This document shows positions 6,864-11,986 of a stretch of DNA of 11,986 bases, piece by piece. The notes below the pieces were generated by a model. It had not been told where the DNA came from. It saw only the letters and a list, made by a program, of their open reading frames with translations, and ran no database searches. Position 1 is the first letter of the stretch, and each line of letters starts with the position of its first letter. The position numbers and the translations under genes are program-made. This DNA comes from Stenotrophomonas sp. UBA2124 (lineage in GTDB: Bacteria; Pseudomonadota; Gammaproteobacteria; Xanthomonadales; Xanthomonadaceae): contig DCXY01000025.1 of NCBI GenBank assembly GCA_002329155.1, positions 64,224 to 76,209 of the forward strand. Direction: 5' to 3'.

Positions 6864-7121
6864 TCAAATCGCCCGGAGGATGTCGGCACGCCTTGAGGTG
6901 TATTCCGCGTCGGTGATCAAGCCCTTTTCCTTGAGCATATCCAGCTCACGCAGGCGCGACTCCACAGAAGCAGCCTGAGCCGAAACGGACGGCATCACTG
7001 TCTGCACCTGTGCTGGCCTTGATGCACGACGTGCGAGCCAGATGACCAGTCCGATCATCAGCGCGGCGCCACCAAGCAGAACCAGCACGATCAACCAATG
7101 CCAGATGCTGAAACCACCCAT
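6864..7121 (-). CDS. Small membrane protein with C-terminal SHOCT domain
   Basis: The protein has 85 residues. One hydrophobic helix at about 6-30 (IWHWLIVLVLLGG onward) is followed by a basic RRASR stop-transfer, a low-complexity linker at about 34-54, and a C-terminal SHOCT motif at 56-85 with the usual pattern LxxLxxLKEKGLITDAEYTSRR. SHOCT (short C-terminal) domains are thought to mediate oligomerisation or nucleic-acid or protein contacts. The molecular function of such single-helix proteins is unknown. The start at 7121 is supported by AAGGGAG (7133-7127), five bases upstream; an upstream ATG at 7208 would overlap the hairpins in the gap and add 29 unlikely residues. It lies 111 bp downstream of the peptidase gene, perhaps partly co-transcribed. 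No functional link to either neighbour can be shown. Confidence 0.82.
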   Translation of the reverse strand: MGGFSIWHWLIVLVLLGGAALMIGLVIWLARRASRPAQVQTVMPSVSAQAASVESRLRELDMLKEKGLITDAEYTSRRADILRAI

Positions 7122-7152
7122 GCCATCTCCCTTCTTCCGAACAACTTCCACC

Positions 7153-7183
7153 GGCACCCGCGTGCCAAGTCCTCGCGGGTGCC
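7153..7183 (-). terminator. Stem-loop in the peptidase/SHOCT gap
   Basis: A perfect 10-bp stem, GGCACCCGCG (7153-7162) with CGCGGGTGCC (7174-7183), encloses an 11-nt loop. No T-run follows on either strand. It could be part of a termination zone, an mRNA 3' stabiliser, or a leader structure for the SHOCT gene, whose ATG lies 32 bases away. Confidence 0.45.
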
Positions 7184-7193
7184 ACAACCCGAC

Positions 7194-7222
7194 GCGAGGG
7201 CAGGCCAATGGCCCGCCCTCGC
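7194..7222 (-). terminator. Strong hairpin after the S9 peptidase stop
   Basis: GCGAGGGC and GGCC (7194-7206) pair with GGCC and GCCCTCGC (7210-7222), with one A/C mismatch and a 3-nt loop. It begins ten bases after the peptidase stop codon (minus strand). The position suits a terminator or 3'-end stabiliser, but no U-tract follows, so factor-independent termination is uncertain. Confidence 0.55.
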
Positions 7223-7232
7223 CACATCACGC

Positions 7233-9299
7233 TTACTCGCCGATGTGCTGCTTCAACCAGGCGTTGACCGTGTCATGCCACAGCACGCTGTTGTGCGGCT
7301 TGAGCACCCAGTGGTTCTCGTCCGGGAAGTACAGGAACTTGGACTCGATGCCCTGGCGCTGCAGCGCGGTGAACGTGGCCAGGCCCTGCTCCACCGGAAT
7401 GCGGTAATCCAGCTGGCCCTGCACCACCAGCATCGGCTTGCTCCAGTTGGCGACGTGGTTGACCGGGTTGAACTTCTCGTAGTTCTGCGGCACGTCATAC
7501 GGCGTACCGCCCTGCTCCCACTCGGTGAACCACAGTTCCTCGGTGGCGTAGCCCATGGCGCGCTGGTCGAACACACCATCGTGGTTCACCAGGCACTTCC
7601 ACGGCTCGTTCCAGTTGCCGGCGATCCAGTTGACCATGAAGCCGCCGTAGCTGGCGCCCAGCGCACAGGCCTTGTCGCCATTGAGGAAGTTGTACTGCTG
7701 CTGTGCAGCGGCCCAGCCCTTCTGCAAGTCTTCCAGCGGGCGGTCGCCCCAGTGCTGGCTGATGGCATCGGTGAAGGCCTGGCCATAACCGGTGGAACCG
7801 TGGAAGTCGATCATCACCACGGCGTAGCCCTGGCCGGCGTAGGTCTGCGGGTTCCAGCGGTAGCTCCAGCCATCACCAAAACTGCCCTGCGGGCCACCGT
7901 GAATCAGGAAGGCCACCGGGTACTTCTTGCCTTCCTGGTAGTTGTGCGGCTTGACCACGTAGCCGTGCACGGTTTCGTTGTTCCAGCCCTTGAACGAGAA
8001 CTGCTCGTAGTCGCCGAATTTCACCTCCGGCAGCATTTCAGCGGCGCTCTGGGTGATGGCGCGCACCGGTGCATCGGCGGCCGTGGTGCCGGTGAACAGC
8101 TGGTCACCGCTCTTGAGCGAGTTGCGGGTGAATGCCAGCGCATCGCCGGCCACGTCGAAAGCGGAAATGCTGCCCTCGCCCACCAGCTTGCTGGTCTTGC
8201 CGTCGGCAATGGAAACCGCGAACAACGGATGCTCGCCCATGTCCTGCGCGGTGGTGTAGATGCTCTGGCCATCGGCGGAGAGCGTGATGCCGTCTGCCGA
8301 GCGGTCCCACTGCGGCGCAATCTCGCGCACCTTGCCGCTGGCCAGGTCCATCGCCATCAGACCGAAGCGGTCCGCCTCGAAACCGGGGCGCTTCATGGCG
8401 CGGTAGTACAGGGTCTTGCCGTCGGCGCTGAACACCGGGCTGGCATCCCAGGCCGGGTTGTTGGCGGTGAGGTTCACCGGCGCCTTCTTGCCGGCTGCAT
8501 CAAGCTGGTACAGGTCGAAGTTGGTGGACCACGGCTCCTGGCTGCCCTGCACGCGGATGCTGGCCACCACCGAGCTGCCATCCGGCGACCAGGCGAAATC
8601 ATCATTACCGCCGAACGGCTTGGACGGCGCATCACCGGCCAGCGTGGCGCTGATTGCCGATGCTCCCTTCACCGCCGCCGTGCCGGACGCCGGCAGGTTG
8701 GCGACGAACAGCGTGTTGCGGCGGCCATCGGCCCAGGTGTCCCAATGGCGCACGAACATGCTGTCGAAAACCTGGCCGCTGGCCTTGGACGCCTTGGCCT
8801 CATCCAGGCGCTTGCTGGTGCAGTCCAGCGCCGAGCCGCAATCCTGGAACACGCCGGCGCTGAACACCACGCGGTCGCCCTTCGGCGAAACGTGGTAGCT
8901 GTCCACGTCCACCGGGAAATCGGTGAGCTGGCGCGGCGTGCCGCCGGACAGCGGCATCGCGTACAGCTGCTGGCTGCCGTTCTTGGCACTGAGGAAGTAG
9001 ACCTCCGTGCCGTCGGCCGACAGGGCCGGCGAGTTCACGTTCCAGCCTTCCGGCGTGAACTGCTTGGGCGGTGCCATGTCGCGGGTACGCAGGTCGCGCA
9101 GCCACAGGCTGCTGCTGGCCTTCAGGTTGCCATCGACCACGCGCTTGGCGAACACCACCTGCGCGCCATTGGCGGTGAGCAGCGGCGAGGAGACGCGGTC
9201 CAGCTTGACCATGTCGCGGACTTCAAAACCACGCGCATTGGCCAGCGAAGGCAGGGCGGCCAGCAGGCACAGCGGCAGCAGGGCATGACGGAGCTTCAT
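7233..9299 (-). CDS. S9 family prolyl-oligopeptidase-type peptidase, DPP5-like, secreted
   Basis: This is a 688-residue serine peptidase of family S9. A Sec signal peptide (residues 1 to about 23: MKLRHALLPL..., ending SLANARG) implies a periplasmic location. A beta-propeller at about 30-420 shows repeated WD40/TolB-like strands such as SPALSADGTEVYF, FAWSPDGSSVV and SPVFSADGKTLYY. The alpha/beta hydrolase domain at about 435-688 has the oxyanion motif HGGPQGSF (467-474) and the triad Ser550 in GASYGGF, Asp631 in QGQLDYR and His663 in DENHW. Length and motif context match bacterial dipeptidyl peptidase V (DPP5/DAP V) of Porphyromonas and Pseudoxanthomonas, which cuts dipeptides from N-termini. 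The N-terminal Cys11 sits within the signal core without a good lipobox. The start at 9299 is preferred over the ATG at 9305, since GGGAG abuts the latter but is six bases from the former. Confidence 0.94.
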   Translation of the reverse strand: MKLRHALLPLCLLAALPSLANARGFEVRDMVKLDRVSSPLLTANGAQVVFAKRVVDGNLKASSSLWLRDLRTRDMAPPKQFTPEGWNVNSPALSADGTEVYFLSAKNGSQQLYAMPLSGGTPRQLTDFPVDVDSYHVSPKGDRVVFSAGVFQDCGSALDCTSKRLDEAKASKASGQVFDSMFVRHWDTWADGRRNTLFVANLPASGTAAVKGASAISATLAGDAPSKPFGGNDDFAWSPDGSSVVASIRVQGSQEPWSTNFDLYQLDAAGKKAPVNLTANNPAWDASPVFSADGKTLYYRAMKRPGFEADRFGLMAMDLASGKVREIAPQWDRSADGITLSADGQSIYTTAQDMGEHPLFAVSIADGKTSKLVGEGSISAFDVAGDALAFTRNSLKSGDQLFTGTTAADAPVRAITQSAAEMLPEVKFGDYEQFSFKGWNNETVHGYVVKPHNYQEGKKYPVAFLIHGGPQGSFGDGWSYRWNPQTYAGQGYAVVMIDFHGSTGYGQAFTDAISQHWGDRPLEDLQKGWAAAQQQYNFLNGDKACALGASYGGFMVNWIAGNWNEPWKCLVNHDGVFDQRAMGYATEELWFTEWEQGGTPYDVPQNYEKFNPVNHVANWSKPMLVVQGQLDYRIPVEQGLATFTALQRQGIESKFLYFPDENHWVLKPHNSVLWHDTVNAWLKQHIGE

Positions 9300-9387
9300 G
9301 GGCATCTCCCGGAGAAAGGCAAACCCGGATGGTAGGCGCCCGGCTTGCCAGGGTGCAAAGGCTTGAAGTCATGGGGGCGGAAATTCT

Positions 9388-9427
9388 CCCCCTCACCCCT
9401 GCCCCTCTCCCGCAAGCGGGAGAGGGG
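9388..9427. repeat. C/G-rich dispersed palindromic repeat, variant B
   Basis: CCCCTCTCCCGC (9402-9413) is followed after AA by its exact reverse complement GCGGGAGAGGGG (9416-9427). Two further C-runs precede it, so on the minus strand 9411-9388 reads as four G-runs with short loops, a G-quadruplex pattern. It is the same family as 3810-3851 but carries a G/C change in the stem. Confidence 0.8.
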
Positions 9428-9465
9428 TTCAAGCCAGAGCCAACCACGGCCCTGGCCCCTCATCT

Positions 9466-9518
9466 GCCTCACCCCCAACCCCTCTCCCGCCAGCGGGAGA
9501 GGGGTTGGGGGTGAGGGC
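9466..9518. repeat. C/G-rich dispersed palindromic repeat, variant C, extended 24-bp stem
   Basis: Positions 9467-9490 and 9493-9516 are perfect reverse complements with only CA between them. The core is the same CCCCTCTCCCGC/GCGGGAGAGGGG, extended outward through CCTCACCCCCAA/TTGGGGGTGAGG. The plus strand at 9495-9517 also matches a four-run G-quadruplex pattern. This is the longest near-uninterrupted hairpin in the window. Confidence 0.85.
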
Positions 9519-9551
9519 AGCTCCTGGGTGAGCGCACCACCCCACACAAAC

Positions 9552-9583
9552 AAAAACCCCTCCCCCAGGCATGGGAGAGGGGT
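9552..9583 (-). terminator. Intrinsic terminator of the OPT transporter gene
   Basis: Read on the minus strand, ACCCCTCTCCC (9583-9573) pairs with GGGGGAGGGGT (9566-9556) with one mismatch over a 6-nt loop, followed immediately by a T-run (9556-9552) and GTTTGTG. It starts about 32 bases after the OPT stop codon. The stem is a shortened relative of the neighbouring repeats, so a repeat copy may serve as the terminator. Confidence 0.78.
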
Positions 9584-9614
9584 CGTTTAACCCTTGCAGG
9601 CTGAAAACAGCAGA

Positions 9615-11585
9615 TCAGCTCTTGGCGGCTGCCGGCTCGCCCTTCTTGCCCACTCGGTACAGCAGCAGGCCGACCAGGAACAGCACCAGCAGGCCGGCCC
9701 ACGCCGACAGCGAGGCCCAGGTGTCGGCGAAGCCACCCAGGTTCACCGCCAGCACGTCGCCCCTGCCGCTGGCCACAATCGGAATCGCGATGGCAATGCC
9801 CATCAGCGCCTCACCGGTGATCAGGCCGGCAGCGAACAGCACACCCGGGCGGTGCACGCGGTCACGGCCTTCCTCATCGTCCGGACGCAGCTTGTGGTAG
9901 CGCTCCACCAGGTGCGCCAGCAGGCCACCCAGGAAGATCGGCACCATCAGTTCCAGCGGCAGGTAGATGCCGATGGCGGCGGCCAACACCGGTACACGGA
10001 AACGCTTGCCGGTGGCCTTCAGCCACTCGTCAATGGCGATGATCACCGCACCCACGCCGGCACCCAGGGCAATCACGCCCCACGGCAGGTCACCACCGAA
10101 CAACCCTCGGGCCACCGAAGCCATCAGGTTGGCCTGCGGCGCGGCCAGCGCATTGGGATGCTCGGCGGTCGGCGCACCGATGCCGTAGGCGTGGGCAAGC
10201 AGGTTCAACACCGGCGCCATGATCAGCGCGCAGGAGAACGCGCCGATGCCCAGCATCAGCTGCTGCTTCCACGGCGTGGCACCGACCAGATAACCGGCCT
10301 TGAGGTCCTGCAGGTTGTCGCCACCCACTGCCGCAGCGCAGCACACCACCGCGCCGATCATGATGGCGGCCACCGGGCCCAGTGCCGAGTCACGGCCCAT
10401 CAGCAGCACCAGCACCGCCGATGCGAACAGGATGGTGGAAATGGTGATGCCCGAGACCGGGTTGTTGGACGAGCCGATCAGGCCGGCCAGATAGGCCGAC
10501 ACCGACACGAACAGGAAGCCCGCCACCACCATGATCAGGGTCATCGGGATGGACACGTGCCACTGGCCGACGATGGCCTGGTACAGGCCCAGCAGCGGCA
10601 GGGTGAACACCACCAGCGCGATCAGCATCCACTTCATCGGCAGGTCGCGCTCGGTCTCGGCAACTTCCACCGCACCGGCGCTCTTGCGGGCGGCGGCAAA
10701 GCCGCTCTTGATGCCCTTGAGCAGCGACTTGCGCAGCGAGAACAGGGTCCACACGCCACCAATCAGCATGGCGCCCACGCCCAGGTAGCGGATCTGCGAG
10801 CCCCAGATGGCGAAGGCGGCATCGGTGGAGCTGGCATCGGCGATGGAGGCCGCCAGTTCCGGGTTGCCGCTGAGGAAGAACGCCTGATACAGCGGAATGG
10901 CGATATGCCAGGACAGGATGGCGCCGGACACCACCACGATGCCCACGTTCAGGCCGACGATGTAGCCCACGCCCAGCAACGCCGGCGACAGGTTGGTCCC
11001 GATGAAGGCGGTGACCTTGGAGCTGCCCACATAGGCCGACTGTGCCCAGGCATCCGGGAAGATGCGCAGGCCCGAGGCCGCGGCCAGCTTCACCAGGCCA
11101 CCAATGGCGGCCGACAGGCCCAGAATCTTCATGCCCGGGCCGGGGTTTTCACCGGCCTTGAGCACTTCCGCCGCGGCCTTGCCCTCCGGGAACGGCAGCG
11201 GGTCTTCGACGATCATCGAGCGGCGCAGCGGCACCGAGAACAGTACGCCCAGCAGGCCGCCCAGGCCGGCAATGCCCAGCACCCACCAGTACTTGAAGTC
11301 CGGCCAGTAACCCATGATGACCAGTGCCGGAATCGTGAAGATCACGCCCGCGGCGATCGACGAGCCGGCCGAGGCGCCGGTCTGGACGATGTTGTTCTCA
11401 AGGATGGTGCCGCCCCCCAGCAACCTCAGCACGCCCATCGAAACGACGGCGGCAGGGATGGCGGTGGCGATGGTCAGGCCTGCGAAGAGGCCAAGGTAGG
11501 CGTTGGCGGCGGACAGGATCACCGCCAGCACGACGGCGAGCAGCACCGCGCGGAAGGTGAGCTGCCGAGGCGCAGCGTTGTTCAT
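9615..11585 (-). CDS. OPT family oligopeptide transporter
   Basis: This is a 656-residue inner-membrane carrier of the oligopeptide transporter (OPT/YSL) family in its bacterial form, near the usual 630-680 residues, with many hydrophobic segments. Family hallmarks are NAYLGLFAGLT at 28-38, ENNIVQTGASAG at 63-74 (the conserved glycine/alanine pore-type motif), and EDPLPFPEGKAAAEVLKAGE at 127-146. Near the C-terminus GIYLPLELMVPIFLGG is also typical. OPT proteins import peptides, modified peptides or metal chelates by proton symport; bacterial substrates are mostly undefined, so the peptide label is by family. The ATG at 11585 follows AAGGG (11596-11592) with six bases between. It is divergent from a POT peptide transporter and upstream of a dipeptidyl peptidase on the same strand, but a terminator separates it from the peptidase. 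Confidence 0.94.
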   Translation of the reverse strand: MNNAAPRQLTFRAVLLAVVLAVILSAANAYLGLFAGLTIATAIPAAVVSMGVLRLLGGGTILENNIVQTGASAGSSIAAGVIFTIPALVIMGYWPDFKYWWVLGIAGLGGLLGVLFSVPLRRSMIVEDPLPFPEGKAAAEVLKAGENPGPGMKILGLSAAIGGLVKLAAASGLRIFPDAWAQSAYVGSSKVTAFIGTNLSPALLGVGYIVGLNVGIVVVSGAILSWHIAIPLYQAFFLSGNPELAASIADASSTDAAFAIWGSQIRYLGVGAMLIGGVWTLFSLRKSLLKGIKSGFAAARKSAGAVEVAETERDLPMKWMLIALVVFTLPLLGLYQAIVGQWHVSIPMTLIMVVAGFLFVSVSAYLAGLIGSSNNPVSGITISTILFASAVLVLLMGRDSALGPVAAIMIGAVVCCAAAVGGDNLQDLKAGYLVGATPWKQQLMLGIGAFSCALIMAPVLNLLAHAYGIGAPTAEHPNALAAPQANLMASVARGLFGGDLPWGVIALGAGVGAVIIAIDEWLKATGKRFRVPVLAAAIGIYLPLELMVPIFLGGLLAHLVERYHKLRPDDEEGRDRVHRPGVLFAAGLITGEALMGIAIAIPIVASGRGDVLAVNLGGFADTWASLSAWAGLLVLFLVGLLLYRVGKKGEPAAAKS

Positions 11586-11810
11586 GGAGAGCCCTTGGGT
11601 GGCAAAAAAACCGGTGCCAAGCTAACGCCCGCATAACGGCAAGTCCAGCCGCGCTGCGGCAGCGGCGGCGAGCCGGCCTCGCAGCAACGGCCGGTTCCGG
11701 CACGGCCAAATGCCCTTGCAGGCAAATTGCCAGCCAGATGCCGCATTGCGACAGCAGCCATTCCCGGCGGCGCCTATACTCGCCGCCCTCACCTGTCCGG
11801 CACACCGCCA
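11586..11810. promoter_or_regulatory. Divergent OPT/POT promoter region
   Basis: This 225-bp gap lies between two divergent transporter genes and must hold both promoters. On the plus strand TATACT at 11775-11780 is a near-consensus -10 box, placing the POT transcript start around 11787. A TTGCGA at 11746 is too far (23 nt) to be its -35. On the minus strand a run of seven T (complement of A7 at 11604-11610) lies just upstream of the OPT ribosome site. G/C-rich dyads fill 11650-11700. No known operator is recognised. Confidence 0.45.
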
Positions 11811-11986
11811 ATGTCCACCACTGCCCTGCCCCAGGCCGGCACGGACGATTTCCTGGGCCATCCCAAGGGCGTCTACGTCTGCTTCTTCACTGAAATGTGG
11901 GAGCGCTTCTCCTTCTATGGCATGAAGGCGCTGCTGCTGCTCTATCTCACCAAGTACCACCTGTTCGGCGACAAGGCCGGCCTGGA
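11811..11986 (+). CDS. POT/PTR family peptide MFS transporter, N-terminal part (cut by window edge)
   Basis: Only the first 58 residues are present; the gene continues beyond the window. The segment GHPKGVYVCFFTEMWERFSF followed by YGMKALLLLYLTKY is the first membrane helix of proton-dependent oligopeptide transporters, with the signature ExxERFxxYG (EMWERFSFYG at about 28-37) that couples proton and peptide binding. POT members import di- and tripeptides across the inner membrane. The ATG at 11811 is chosen because it yields the typical short N-terminus before helix 1 and lies about 24 bases after the likely transcript start. No Shine-Dalgarno sequence is evident before it (CACACCGCCA). Its place opposite the OPT gene suggests joint peptide uptake, possibly fed by the nearby dipeptidyl peptidase. 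Confidence 0.93.
   Translation, partial: MSTTALPQAGTDDFLGHPKGVYVCFFTEMWERFSFYGMKALLLLYLTKYHLFGDKAGL

Larger units (their letters stand above)
9300..9614. other. Non-coding gap between OPT and S9 peptidase genes
   Basis: These 315 bp hold three separate palindromes (9388-9427, 9466-9518 and 9556-9583) and the peptidase leader. No protein-coding gene is credible here. Reading frames through the repeats give only low-complexity Pro/Leu/Ser and Arg/Gly peptides. The 80 or so bases next to the peptidase ATG presumably contain its promoter, but I see no strong boxes. The peptidase ribosome site GGGAG is at 9310-9306. Confidence 0.7.

Noticed and set aside
7098..9335. Long plus-strand reading frame (745 codons) opposite the S9 peptidase gene
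   Set aside because: It covers the complete peptidase gene on the other strand, which has a full catalytic triad and signal peptide; the antisense product shows no recognisable domain.
9594..11636. Long plus-strand reading frame (680 codons) opposite the OPT gene
   Set aside because: Its product is rich in His, Gln and Arg with no family pattern. It is the expected antisense shadow of a high-GC membrane-protein gene.
1..11986. Search by eye for transposases, phage genes, tRNA or rRNA genes and known defence systems
   Set aside because: All coding space is explained by housekeeping-type and transport genes. No hallmark of these classes was seen, and the gaps are too short or too repetitive to hide one.

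Overview
The window looks like a piece of a high-GC gammaproteobacterial chromosome, most likely from the Xanthomonadaceae/Lysobacteraceae (Stenotrophomonas, Pseudoxanthomonas or a relative). This rests on three things: strong G/C bias at third codon positions, GTAG-type REP elements, and dispersed C/G-rich palindromes of the CCCCTCTCCC type between genes. The protein set (CstA, DPP5-like S9 peptidase, OPT and POT transporters) also fits. The genus is an inference; no rRNA or other taxonomic marker is present.

Layout. Positions 1-314 hold two near-identical copies of a REP-pair element. A pirin gene (334-1185, minus) lies divergent to cstA (1422-3488, plus). cstA is translationally coupled, by a one-base stop/start overlap, to a small ybdD/yjiX-type gene (3488-3712). 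A strong intrinsic terminator and a 42-nt perfect inverted repeat fill the convergent junction at 3713-3953. Two tandem DUF819 membrane-protein paralogues follow on the minus strand (3954-5204 and 5382-6635), then a small SHOCT-domain membrane protein (6864-7121, minus), a secreted S9 dipeptidyl peptidase (7233-9299, minus), a cluster of palindromes (9388-9583) and an OPT-family transporter (9615-11585, minus). A divergent POT/PTR peptide transporter (from 11811, plus) runs off the right edge.

Functional reading (inference): much of the window serves scavenging of small organic nutrients, especially peptides. The S9 enzyme probably releases dipeptides in the periplasm, and POT and OPT proteins are peptide-type importers. 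CstA-YbdD is a carbon-starvation system associated with peptide and pyruvate uptake. The DUF819 pair are transporter-like membrane proteins of unknown substrate. Hairpins between most genes suggest several short transcription units rather than one operon.

I see no mobile element, phage, CRISPR array, RNA gene or defence system. The most notable points are the DUF819 paralogue pair (about 65% identical without gaps) and the palindromic, G-quadruplex-capable repeats at the gene junctions.
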